Source of the DNA: Lysinibacillus sp. JNUCC-52
GTDB lineage: Bacteria; Bacillota; Bacilli; Bacillales_A; Planococcaceae
Reading direction: 5' to 3'
Assembly: GCF_015999545.1 (NCBI RefSeq)
Contig: NZ_CP065546.1
Location: forward strand, 2,223,501 to 2,287,500
Length of the DNA: 64,000 nucleotides
This document shows positions 18,901 through 27,600 of this stretch, one piece after another. Position 1 is the stretch's first letter; the number at the start of each line of letters is the position of its first letter. Under the pieces are notes generated by a model that saw only the letters and a program-made list of their open reading frames with translations, was not told the DNA's origin and did no database searches. A program made the translations under genes and the position numbers.

Positions 18901-19037
18901 GTGTCCTCAGTTGCATAAATTGGTACCAAACTGTTATTGGCAAATGCTACATCTTGATTACTAAAAATAAAGATTATGCCCAAACTAACTATCAAAGACA
19001 ATAAACTAACAATCGAAGCTATCTTCTTCCTCATCAT
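15972..19037 (-). CDS. SLH-anchored surface protein with DNRLRE, Ig-like and InlB-type repeats
   Basis: A secreted protein of 1,021 residues. It begins with a signal peptide (residues 1-34, ending VAFANN). A DNRLRE-type beta domain covers about 37-230 (LKFQLPPIPAGYKVESANLYIP). Ig-like repeats of about 66 residues follow from 230 to 650, the last four nearly identical. Two Listeria-Bacteroides (InlB B) repeats end in LYALW and LYAKW. A Pro-rich linker (near 800-850) leads to three SLH domains (855-1021), each with the INGY/DGTFRP pattern. SLH domains bind pyruvylated wall polymer, so it sits on the wall surface. It probably acts as adhesin or scaffold; no catalytic domain is seen. The start is ATG ATG after AAAGGGAG. 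Confidence 0.9.
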   Translation of the reverse strand: MMRKKIASIVSLLSLIVSLGIIFIFSNQDVAFANNSLVPIYATEDTTIIYEGIDAGFTYEDGNLGYLDVGFQGTYGTPLEVQVLLKFQLPPIPAGYKVESANLYIPVTGGTLQATTNFSLKVSTSTDHNWIQDTGITSPPTPTSGSTQSRMLANNVTMLKPTLAPFDFTSYISEESTKADSRATFILSGMTAQEAAQNGILFMDHYIQMMESNMHGGSWGPYLIITYSEIVDIQVTGVQDGGIYSTNVTPQFNIGTATLNGSPFTSGTQITAEGSYTLTVTAGSQSKNTQFQIDKTPPTGTVIVNQGNQYTNSTGVSVSITPNVGVNDITFIRYSVNGNPFTQMPYVPSFMLAIGTVNGEKILSFKLVDGAGNESLEYLRMITLDTIAPIVNGVTNGASYNANQTITFNEGTATLNGAFFTSGSSVDAEGSYVLVVTDGAGNTTFITFSIDKTAPFVSGVAEGGSYNSSKTITFNEGTATLNGIPFVSGMAVDAEGSYVLVVTDGAGNTISITFSIDKTAPFVSGVAEGGSYNSSKTITFNEGTATLNGIPFVSGMAVDAEGSYVLVVTDGAGNTTSITFSIDKTAPFVSGVAEGGSYNSSKTITFNEGTATLNGIPFVSGMAVDADGSYVLVVTDDAGNSITVTFSINKTAPIKYTVKYDGNGATGGQAPVNSQTYENGYSVTVAVNTGNLVRTGFTFNGWNTKADGSGINYIANNTFTINASNITLYALWKVNRYTLSFESNGGSGVTPQNTSYNGKITEPTAPTKLGYTFGGWYKEVTLINAWDFSKDTVVGNTTLYAKWIENSSSGGSGGGYIPTPETKPDPKPTPEIPVEPENPIQPEVPENPTPTITFSDISTNWAKEMIEDIAMRGIINGYTDGTFRPNDAIQRQHVAIIIARAFTLVPSREITPFNDVAANHPYYEGIMKLQQAGIIDGSNGFFHPSESLTRAQLAKIIVLAFGLTSEGTSHFKDVHTTHWAHDYIAILEDYGIALGDNGSFRPNEPVTRAQFVAFLYRVLHL
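17080..17880 (-). repeat. 198-bp near-identical tandem repeats inside the SLH gene
   Basis: Four copies with a 198-bp period (66 codons; the same GACAAATGG position recurs at 17270, 17468 and 17666). The inner copies differ at few bases, while the flanking ones are more diverged. Confidence 0.9.
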
Positions 19038-19295
19038 ACATACTCCCTTTCTATTAAATTTTCTAAAATCACTACGGTAATAATTTAATTTAAATACCTA
19101 GTTGTTTCCTCAATCGCTTTTTCTTCTTGTTTAATCCTTTATTCTCATTGCATACACATTATTCAAATGACATAAAATCTCCCTCACTATTTTTTCATTA
19201 AATACTATTTAAAATATCTTTTTAATTATAAAAGTGGAACTCTATTAAAAATACTGACAAATGTTAATATTGCACTATTAACATTTTTACTAGAA

Positions 19296-19320
19296 GTGTC
19301 AGGCACCCAAACAATTCTCA
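19296..19320 (-). repeat. Dispersed repeat, copy 5
   Basis: GTGTCAGGCAC followed by CCAAACAATTCTCA, in the 367-bp gap between speB and the SLH gene. Apart from this copy and the speB terminator I see no gene in that gap; it must hold the SLH gene promoter. Confidence 0.75.
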
Positions 19321-19333
19321 AACAATTTTTCAT

Positions 19334-19365
19334 AAAAAAATGAGGCTAGCCAAATAGCTAACCCC
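19334..19365 (-). terminator. speB terminator
   Basis: On the minus strand GGGGTTAGC pairs with GCTAGCCTC (9 bp, two G-U) and is followed by ATTTTTTT. A related but weaker sequence occurs at 15827-15860. Confidence 0.8.
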
Positions 19366-19404
19366 ACTTAAAATCGCTTTATATAAACTTTTACAAAGCC
19401 CCTA

Positions 19405-20277
19405 TTATTTCACCCAGCCTAAAATCATTTCTCGTAATAATTTACTCGCTGTGTTGGCTGTCATTTCTGATGTGTCATAGATTGGTGCCACTTCGACTAA
19501 GTCAAAGCCGACAACGTTCACACCACTTGCAGCAATTGCATGAATTGAAGCTAACAACTCTTTAGACGTAATGCCGCCACAATCTACTGTACCTGTACCA
19601 GGTGCATGTGCAGGATCTAGTACATCGATATCAATTGTCACATAAACATTCCGTCCTGCTAATGTTGGTAGCACTTCTTTTAGTGGCTCTAGTACTTCGA
19701 ATTTTGAAATGTGCATGCCGTTTTCTTTCGCCCACTCAAATTCTTCCTTCATACCTGAACGAATCCCAAATGAATAAACATTTTTCGGCCCGATGTGCTC
19801 TGCAATTTTACGAATTGGCGTTGAATGTGATAATGGCTCGCCTTCATATTCAACACGTAAATCAGTATGTGCATCGAAGTGAATGATGGCTAAGTCATCG
19901 TATTTTGCAGAAACAGCCTTCATAACAGGCCAAGATACTAAGTGCTCCCCGCCCATGCCGACAGGTATTTTCCCGTCTTCTAGCAGCTTCACAATGAATT
20001 TTTCAATTTCATCTAAAGAACGTTGTGCATTCCCAAATGGTAACGGAATATCCCCCGCATCGAAATACTTCACTTCTTCTAACTCGCGATCTAAATATGG
20101 GCTATACTCTTCTAGTCCAATTGATACTTCACGAATACGTTGAGGGCCAAAACGTGACCCTGGACGATAACTAACTGTCCAGTCCATTGGCATGCCGTAA
20201 ATAACTGCCTGAGCATCCTCATATGTAGGATGACTTTTTATAAAAACATTCCCTGAATAAGCTTCATCAAATCTCAT
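19405..20277 (-). CDS. speB: Agmatinase
   Basis: A ureohydrolase of 290 residues with the binuclear manganese motifs GGEHLVSWP, DAHTDLR, and DIDVLDPAHAPGTGT. It splits agmatine into putrescine and urea, the last step of the arginine decarboxylase route to putrescine. B. subtilis has speE-speB here; speE is absent from this spot. It is divergent from pbpG. Confidence 0.93.
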   Translation of the reverse strand: MRFDEAYSGNVFIKSHPTYEDAQAVIYGMPMDWTVSYRPGSRFGPQRIREVSIGLEEYSPYLDRELEEVKYFDAGDIPLPFGNAQRSLDEIEKFIVKLLEDGKIPVGMGGEHLVSWPVMKAVSAKYDDLAIIHFDAHTDLRVEYEGEPLSHSTPIRKIAEHIGPKNVYSFGIRSGMKEEFEWAKENGMHISKFEVLEPLKEVLPTLAGRNVYVTIDIDVLDPAHAPGTGTVDCGGITSKELLASIHAIAASGVNVVGFDLVEVAPIYDTSEMTANTASKLLREMILGWVK

Positions 20278-20524
20278 ATTTAGCCTCCATTAATATCTGA
20301 ACTCCGTATTAAATTCAGTTTTTATAGTCGTTTCTCGTTGAGGACTTACAGGTTTGTAATGAAACCTCATTCACTAAATCCTCGTATACATTATTGGCAC
20401 GTCTAGCAAATTTCAATTAAAATCTACAAAGTGTAATGTTTTTGTCGAAAGCTAGCGTTTCATATCAGTACAAAAAAAGTATAGATGTTTTTGAATAAAG
20501 TGCAATAGTTTTTGCTTAGAATTC

Positions 20525-20555
20525 CGATTAAAGAAGAATATTCAGACACATACTA
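20525..20555 (+). promoter_or_regulatory. Candidate forespore (SigG/SigF-type) promoter of pbpG
   Basis: CATACTA at 20549-20555 matches the -10 of SigG-type promoters; CGATTA 18 bp upstream matches 4 of 6 bases of TGAATA. It lies 34 bp before the pbpG start. B. subtilis pbpG is forespore-expressed. Confidence 0.45.
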
Positions 20556-20588
20556 AACTCAAGTTGTTAGAAAACGAGGTGAAGTCGG

Positions 20589-22643
20589 ATGAAAAGAAAA
20601 ATCTATCAACGTAAGCAAAAGCGTGTGAAGCGTTCACGCAAAGCGCTTACACTTTTTGTCGCCTTTGCATCTGCAATAGTAGTAGCATTTATTGCACTAC
20701 GCGTCTATGTTCAAGTGGCTGGTGCACCGCCATTAACTGTACCGAAAGCCTCTATTTTCTTAGATGAAAACGAGAACCAGATTGGAGACCACTTTACGAA
20801 TGAACGTCGCTATTGGGTTGGTCTTGATGAAATATCACCCTATTTAGTAAAAGCAGCAGTGGCCGTTGAAGATAAGGACTTTTACAAACATAGCGGTTTT
20901 GACTTTTCTCGTATTGCTGGTGCGGTATTAGTTGATATTAAAGCAGGTAGTAAAGTGCAAGGGGCAAGTACTATCACCCAGCAATATGCGCGTAATTTAT
21001 ATTTATCTCATGAAAAATCATGGACTCGAAAGGCAAACGAGGCATTGTATGCTTATAGATTAGAAGTTTTTTATAACAAAGATGAAATATTGGAAGGTTA
21101 TTTAAACACTGTATACTATGGACACGGAATGTATGGAATAGAAGCAGCAAGTCGGTATTATTATGGGAAATCTGCAAAGGACTTGACGCTAGCAGAGGCA
21201 TCGATGCTTGCTGGGGTACCTAAAGGTCCAAGTATATATTCACCAATCGCCAATATCGAAAAAGCGACGAATCGCCAGCACGTCATCTTGAAACTGATGG
21301 CAGATCAAGGTGCGATAACACAGGACGAAAAAACACGTGCTGAGGAAGAGCAGCTTGTCTTAAAGAATGATATGTGGGTCGCTTCCAAATCTGTTGCACC
21401 TTATTTCTTAGATGTTGCTTGGCAAGAAGCAAGTGAGATTTTAAAAGAAAAGAATTTAGACATAAGCGAAGGTGGTTGGACAATTCAAACAACACTTAAC
21501 CTTGGTCACCAAAAGGCAGCGGAAGAAGCAGTCGCTAAAAATATGCCTAATAATGATTTGCAAACAGGATTTGTGAGTATGCAATCTAAAACAGGCGCCG
21601 TTACTGCACTTGTTGGTGGGAAGGATTATGCCACTAGTTCTTTTAACCGTGTAACACAAGCAAAACGACAACCAGGTTCAACGATTAAGCCAGTTTTATA
21701 TGCAGCAGCATTAGAAAATGGCTATACACCTTTAACGTTTTTAGATGTAGGACAAACAACATTTACTTATGATAATGGACGTGGAACTTACTCTCCTAAA
21801 AACGTAAACGGTCAATTTGCCGACCATGATATGACGTTGGCACAGGCCATTGCGATTTCCGATAATATATATGCAGTTAAAACATTAGAGGATATCGGAT
21901 TTAAAGCATTCCATAATATAGCGGACCGCTTTGGCGTAACAATTGGGACAAAGGACAATTTATCGCTTGCTCTTGGAACAATGGAAACGACACTGTACGA
22001 AATGACAAATGCATATAATATTTTAGCGTCAGAAGGTCAAAAAACGGCGCCAACAACTATTATTTCCATTAAAAATGCTAATGGAGATGTTATTTACGAT
22101 AATAAGAACATTGAAAAACAAGAAGAAACGGTTCTTTCGAAAGAAAATTCCTATATTCTAACAGAAATGATGACTGGCATTTTCGATCCTGTATTTAGTG
22201 ATTACTCTCCTGCTACAGGAATTAGTATTCGTTCACGTATGACGCATACCTATGCTGCAAAGTCTGGCTCAACTAATAGCGATCAGTGGCTTATAGGATT
22301 TACACCAAGCTTAACGGCTGGCGTATGGAACGGCTACGATCAAGGTAAAAACCTATCTACGAAAGAAGATACAGCTGCTACGAAGCAAATATGGATTGAC
22401 TTTATGGAAAGCGTAAATAAAGGCACTAAAAACGAGGACTTCTCGAAACCAAAAGGCGTTAAAGGTGTTGTCGTTGATATTGAAACAGGAAAGCTTGCTA
22501 CAGATGCCTGCCCTAAACAACGTCTCGTTTATTTAGAAACAAAAGATGTACCAACGGAAAAATGTACTAACTTTGATATTCTTGATAGCAATACGTGGGG
22601 AGAATTTTGGAATATGCTTCCGTTCTTCAAAAATAAACAATAA
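20589..22643 (+). CDS. pbpG: Class A penicillin-binding protein (PBP2d/PbpG type)
   Basis: A protein of 684 residues. A basic cytoplasmic tail and one membrane segment (about 20-43) are followed by a GT51 transglycosylase domain (EDKDFYKHSGFD, GASTITQQYARN) and a transpeptidase domain with SxxK in PGSTIKP, SDN, and KSGSTNSD. It polymerises glycan strands and cross-links peptides outside the membrane. Its place between speB and ywhD is that of B. subtilis pbpG, a forespore-expressed enzyme for spore germ-cell-wall synthesis; the possible forespore promoter supports this. Ribosome site GAGGTGAAG. Confidence 0.93.
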   Translation: MKRKIYQRKQKRVKRSRKALTLFVAFASAIVVAFIALRVYVQVAGAPPLTVPKASIFLDENENQIGDHFTNERRYWVGLDEISPYLVKAAVAVEDKDFYKHSGFDFSRIAGAVLVDIKAGSKVQGASTITQQYARNLYLSHEKSWTRKANEALYAYRLEVFYNKDEILEGYLNTVYYGHGMYGIEAASRYYYGKSAKDLTLAEASMLAGVPKGPSIYSPIANIEKATNRQHVILKLMADQGAITQDEKTRAEEEQLVLKNDMWVASKSVAPYFLDVAWQEASEILKEKNLDISEGGWTIQTTLNLGHQKAAEEAVAKNMPNNDLQTGFVSMQSKTGAVTALVGGKDYATSSFNRVTQAKRQPGSTIKPVLYAAALENGYTPLTFLDVGQTTFTYDNGRGTYSPKNVNGQFADHDMTLAQAIAISDNIYAVKTLEDIGFKAFHNIADRFGVTIGTKDNLSLALGTMETTLYEMTNAYNILASEGQKTAPTTIISIKNANGDVIYDNKNIEKQEETVLSKENSYILTEMMTGIFDPVFSDYSPATGISIRSRMTHTYAAKSGSTNSDQWLIGFTPSLTAGVWNGYDQGKNLSTKEDTAATKQIWIDFMESVNKGTKNEDFSKPKGVKGVVVDIETGKLATDACPKQRLVYLETKDVPTEKCTNFDILDSNTWGEFWNMLPFFKNKQ

Positions 22644-22719
22644 TGCGCAACCTTTTTCTCGAATAGTCGTTTTATTTTATTGAAAAGCTCTCGACAAAGT
22701 TATAGACATAAAGCGAAAA

Positions 22720-22781
22720 AAGAAAAGCTTTCTCTTCCCCGGAGACGTGTCCGTGGGAACAGAAAGCTTTTCTTATTTTTT
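22720..22781 (+). terminator. Long hairpin terminator after pbpG
   Basis: The perfect 14-bp stem AAGAAAAGCTTTCT/AGAAAGCTTTTCTT with a 27-nt apical part is followed by ATTTTTT; A residues on the other side could let it also serve the converging ywhD gene. Confidence 0.75.
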
Positions 22782-22990
22782 GGCCCTGGAAAGGATGAGA
22801 ATCATGGGGCATTTGGCTTGGGTTTGGGTTGTCAAATGTCGCATAGCCCTCATCACATTCTTGGAACCAAGTGTCCTAGCTTACTAAAATGTAAGCTCTG
22901 AATCAAGTGTACTTTTTTTCATATCTACTTTCAACCTAATATCGAAAGCGATTGCAAAATGTCACAGATTGTTCAATCATTGATGGTCTT
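22782..22990. other. Gene-free stretch between pbpG terminator and ywhD
   Basis: No gene, repeat or clear signal was found here. Confidence 0.5.
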
Positions 22991-23506
22991 TTATACAAAT
23001 AAGTCTTGACGTAATTGATTGTCACTGCGCTCCCAAAGTTCGGGATTTAGCTCCGCTAAGAAAGAAGCTAACACTTTTTTAGAGGCTTCATCCATATGAT
23101 CAACAATAATTTGTCGTTTCATCGACTTATCCATCTTATTAACGTGATCAGCTAAAATTTTATAACCACGACGTTTTTCACGATTTACGACCATTTCACA
23201 TGCTGTTACACCTGCATAGTAAGGACCGTCTGCTTTATGATCAATTGTTACCCATATTAACCAGTAAGGTTTTCCCCCCTCTGAATCAGCTCGATCTGTC
23301 GTAAATTTGATGCCTCGTTCAACATCGCTACGTGCATGCATCGCCCCAACTTCAACGGAAGCTTTCCCCTCTTCTATATCAATAATGACAGGTGATACGT
23401 TTTCTAATGAAAGCGATCCAATTCCATATCCTTTATGGCCATCTGTCGGGTCATTTTTTATAATTGTAAAGCCCATTTTTTGTTTCGGTTTCTCTTCATT
23501 TGCCAT
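22991..23506 (-). CDS. ywhD: YwhD family protein
   Basis: A soluble protein of 171 residues with the same neighbours as B. subtilis ywhD (pbpG on one side, ywhB on the other). It has a conserved start (GFTIIKNDPTDGHKGYGIG) and no catalytic motif that I recognise. The function is unknown. Confidence 0.85.
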   Translation of the reverse strand: MANEEKPKQKMGFTIIKNDPTDGHKGYGIGSLSLENVSPVIIDIEEGKASVEVGAMHARSDVERGIKFTTDRADSEGGKPYWLIWVTIDHKADGPYYAGVTACEMVVNREKRRGYKILADHVNKMDKSMKRQIIVDHMDEASKKVLASFLAELNPELWERSDNQLRQDLFV

Positions 23507-23631
23507 ACTTTAATTCCCTCCATTCTGCTATTATAAAGTAAAGCATATTCTTGCGCTTTTGTGCATAAGTAAGAAGTTTATTATTTCTTATAAACTAACT
23601 ATACAACATAATTCTAAAAGGAGGCACTATT

Positions 23632-23817
23632 ATGCCATACGTAACAGTAAAAATGATTGAAGGCCGTACAGAAGAACAGAAACGCGCACTAGTAAAGGAA
23701 GTAACAGAAGCTGTTTCACGCACAGTAAACGCACCAGTGGAAAACGTCACAGTTTTTATCGAAGAAATGTCTAAAAACCATTACGGCGTTGCAGGCGTCC
23801 GCTTCAGCGATAAATAA
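23632..23817 (+). CDS. ywhB: 4-oxalocrotonate tautomerase family protein (YwhB)
   Basis: A protein of 61 residues starting MPYVTVKMIEGRTEEQK; removal of Met exposes the catalytic Pro-1. VENVTVFIEEM is the usual second strand. Such proteins form hexamers and tautomerise keto-enol acids; the natural substrate of YwhB is not known. It starts after AAGGAGG. Confidence 0.92.
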   Translation: MPYVTVKMIEGRTEEQKRALVKEVTEAVSRTVNAPVENVTVFIEEMSKNHYGVAGVRFSDK

Positions 23818-23826
23818 TCATAACCT

Positions 23827-23858
23827 GGGTAGAGCAACATACCGCTCTACCCTTTTTT
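23827..23858 (+). terminator. ywhB terminator
   Basis: The perfect 9-bp stem GGGTAGAGC/GCTCTACCC with an 8-nt loop is followed by TTTTTT. Confidence 0.93.
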
Positions 23859-23917
23859 AGTTTTATCGGCGATTGCTAGAAGTTTATCGGCGATTTGCGG
23901 AGTTTTACCGGCGATTC
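23859..23917 (+). repeat. Three tandem TTTATCGGCGATT units
   Basis: Three imperfect copies of AGTTTTATCGGCGATT, spaced by about 21-23 bp, directly follow the terminator. The second has TTTATCGGCGATT and the third TTTACCGGCGATT. Confidence 0.8.
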
Positions 23918-23949
23918 TTACTTACGCAAAGGGAGCTGACTTTCCTCTT

Positions 23950-24618
23950 ATGAAGAAGCTAAAACGAATACTACTGATTTGTATTCTAATCATTGGTTTA
24001 TTACTTATTTTTATTAATCCTATTCAACATGCAGTGATTGCTCATTTAAGTAAACAACTAAATACGACTGATTATAGTGCAGAAGATTTACAGAACAACA
24101 ATCATGCAACAGCAGATTTTGAGTTTGACGACGTTCAATCCCTTTCCATAGCGCAAGTGTTAAAAGCACAAACACAAATTGATCATTTACCTGTCATCGG
24201 TAGTATTGCCATTCCAAATGTGGACATGAACCTTCCGATTATTAAAGGCGTTGGCAATGCCACTCTTGCGGTCGGAGCCGGCACGATGAAAGCTAATCAA
24301 AAATTGGGACAAGGAAACTACGCCTTAGCTGGTCATTATTTTGAAGAGAAGGACATATTATTTAGTCCACTCTATCAAGCCAACATTGGGGATGCCATTT
24401 ACGTTACTGATTTAACGAATATTTATGAATACAAATTAACGACTAAAAAAATTATCGCTGCTACAGATGTGTATGTCATTGATGATATCCCTAACGAAAC
24501 TATTTTGACCCTTATTACATGTGCTGATAATGGCACGAAACGCCTATCAATCCGTGCTGATTTTGTTGAACAATATCCGCTTGATCATGCACCTGCCAAG
24601 CTATCAGAAGCTTTTTAA
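23950..24618 (+). CDS. srtA: Sortase (class A-like)
   Basis: A protein of 222 residues with an N-terminal membrane anchor (8-24). The catalytic triad is visible: His in ALAGHYFEE, Cys in TLITCADNG, Arg in KRLSIRADF. It cuts a sorting signal in wall-bound proteins and joins them to peptidoglycan. The gene converges on the giant wall protein at 24668-30121, its obvious substrate. That substrate ends in LPQTD instead of LPxTG, so the recognition may be altered. The ribosome site GGGAG is rather far (14 nt) from the ATG; no better start is seen. Confidence 0.9.
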   Translation: MKKLKRILLICILIIGLLLIFINPIQHAVIAHLSKQLNTTDYSAEDLQNNNHATADFEFDDVQSLSIAQVLKAQTQIDHLPVIGSIAIPNVDMNLPIIKGVGNATLAVGAGTMKANQKLGQGNYALAGHYFEEKDILFSPLYQANIGDAIYVTDLTNIYEYKLTTKKIIAATDVYVIDDIPNETILTLITCADNGTKRLSIRADFVEQYPLDHAPAKLSEAF

Positions 24619-24626
24619 TATAGGAA

Positions 24627-24660
24627 AACCCCCAAGACTTCATTGCCTTGGGGGTTCTTA
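24627..24660. terminator. Shared terminator of sortase and its substrate
   Basis: The perfect 10-bp stem AACCCCCAAG/CTTGGGGGTT lies between two converging stops; the flanks are A/T-rich on both sides. Confidence 0.88.
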
Positions 24661-24667
24661 TTGTATA

Positions 24668-27600
24668 TTATTTCATTTCGGCTTCACGACGACGTAAGAA
24701 GAACAATGCACCTAAAACTAGCATTACACCAGTTAGTGTAAGCGCTGTTTGATTTGCTCCATCTGTTTGTGGCAGTTTGCCTTGAGCTTTTAATTGCGCT
24801 TCTAAACGTTGTGCATCTTCCTTGATTTTATTAATATCAAGTGTTTTTGCAACATTCGCCTGATCCTCTTTTGATAAATTATTATATTTATCAAGGAAAT
24901 CCTTATACGCATCTAGTGTGTCTTTATTTGCAGTAGAAGGATTGTATGGCGGTAAGTTTTTACCTTGATCAATCACATCTTGTACTGATGGTTTAGACGT
25001 GTCTGGTTTTCCAGGTGTCGTTGGATCTTTTGAATCTGTTGACGGATTTTCTGGGTTACCTGGCTCATCTGGATTTGTAGATGGATTTTCTGGATCTGGC
25101 GTTGGTTTATTCGGATCCACTGGATTTTCTGGATCTGGTGTTGGCTTGTTCGGATCCACTGGTTTCTCTGGATCTGGTGTTGGCTTGTTCGGATCCACTG
25201 GTTTCTCTGGATCTGGTGTTGGCTTGTTTGGATCCACTGGTTTCTCTGGATCTGGTGTTGAGCCACCACCTCCGCCTCCGCCTGTATAAACAGGTTTAGC
25301 AATTGCTTCACAATCGTTTACAACAATTGAACTTATTAAGCTGCTTCCTTCATATACATAGTACGTCCCTGGCTCAACTGTATAAGGAATTGTTACCTTA
25401 CCACTTGCACCCGTTGTACTAGTTGCAATGATCATGCCATTTTTATCTTTAATAGTAAATGCTACACCCTCACGAGGGTTGCCGTATACATCTTGAATTG
25501 TTAGTGTAAAAATAGGGCATGCATTTTCAGTTACCTCAACACTATCGGCACATTTACCTTCTTCATAAGTAACATGAATGTTACCTAATTTTCCTCCAAG
25601 CCTATTGTATACGTCATAGGTTGTGCCCTCTACTAACAGCGATTTGTCTTGGAAAATAATTTGTCCAATAGCGTCTGTTACTCCCTCTGTCACATAGCTA
25701 CCTGTCGTTGTTTTTATAACAACTGCTACACCAGCACCTACATGGCTTACTCCACCAAATTGGTTGACTGTTAACGTAAATTGAGGACAAGCTTTAATAA
25801 CTTTAACAGTTCCTGCACAGTTTGTATCATCATTTACAATCACTTTCCCAAATAGCTCATCATTATCAATAAAGACTTTATATGTGCCACCTGGAACTTT
25901 ATTAATTGTAAATGTAACGGCGCCACTATTATTAATAGTGCCCAGTTCAATCTCTGTAACATTATTTTCAGATACTAGTTTCACTTTTTTTCCAACATCA
26001 TCATTCGATGCATTATCAATCGTTAATGTAAATACTGGGCAACCTTTAATAAATGTAATTGTCGCTTCACAATCTTGACCAACTGTAATTGTTTCAGCCA
26101 TCGCTTGACCGTCTACAAATACTGTATATGTGCCACTCACAAGTGGTGTAGGCACCGTTACTTTGCCAGTAGCATCTATATTTCCTAAATTAATAGTTGT
26201 TCCTGTACCATCTTTCTTCACTGTCACAGATTTTCCTACTAACTCAGTTGGCAGATTGTTGATTGTTAATGTAAATATAGGACATCCCGCTACATAGTCA
26301 ATCACTGCTTCACACTTATTGTCCACTGTAATCGTTTCTATTACAATTTGGCCATCTACATATACGGTATATGTGCCGTTTGTTAGTGTTGGAGCTTTAA
26401 CTTTTCCATTTGAATCTAGATTACCTAAATTAATTATTGGACCTGTACCATCTTTCTTTACTGTCACTGCTTTTCCAACTAAATCAGTCGGAAGATTATT
26501 AATCGTTAACATGAATACTGGACAGCCTATGGCAAATGTAATTGCTGCTTCACAGTTACCATCTACTGTAATCATTTCAGTCATTAATTGTCCATCTACA
26601 TATACTGAATACGTACCACCTGCAATAGATGTACTCGATGTTACTTTACCATCAACATCTAGATTTCCTAGATTAATATCTGGGCCCGTACCATCCTTTT
26701 TCAATGTAACTACTTTTCCTGCTAGTTCAGTTGGCAAATTATTAACTGTTAACTCAAAGTTTGGACAGCTGAACCCAGCATTAATTTTTGTGTTTTTGAT
26801 TATTCCAATACCTGTCGTTGCATCAAATATTACATCTATTTTACCCGAGATTTTTTGATAGCCTAATGGTGCTTTCACTTCTTCTAATTTATACGTTTTA
26901 TAATTGTATACTTTAGAAGTTTGTATTGTTCCATCAGCGCCCGTTGTTAAATTACTTTCTAACAACACAGTACCTGTAGAGTTGTATAGATTAAATACAG
27001 CCCCTTCAAGAACAGTCGATGCATTAGTTGAATCTACTTTTTTAATTGTAAGCTTATCTCTACCTACAACCGTTGCGCCGGAGGCAACCCATTGTATCTC
27101 TGTCTTATTGCTAGTAGTCTTGGCTAATTCTGATTTAAATTCACCTGCGAAACTAGCCTCATTACCAATAGTCGCACCCTGTGCAGCTTCAATAAAGGTT
27201 TGATAAGTTAGTTTGTACTGATTTTCAATATCTTGAAGGAATAGGAGTGTAAATTTCGTTTTACCTGTGATATCAACGCCTACTTTGATTCGAGCAACTT
27301 CACTTCCAGCACTAAAAAATGCATATTCTTTACCTTCTTCAATTGTTGCTTTTAATAAGGTTCTATATTTATCACTTATACTACCTACATCATAGTATTG
27401 TTCTTCAAGCGCAAATGTGTCTGTCAATAACATTTGGTCGCCTTGTAAAATATCCGTTAATTCTACTTCATTCGCAGTAGTCGTTAACTTTGAACGACTT
27501 TCATTTAACATAACTGTCCAGTCTGCTAAATCGCTACTTGGTGTATTTTGTTTACCTGTTTTGCTTAATACTTCGCCACTATTAGTCGGTGTAAATGGTA

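Noticed and set aside
22680..22901. 73-codon open frame on the plus strand
   Set aside because: It spans the pbpG terminator hairpin and has no ribosome site.
24999..25311. Open frames on both strands across the proline-rich stalk
   Set aside because: The 36-bp repeats keep all frames open; the minus-strand stalk frame continues into a full sortase substrate, the others do not.
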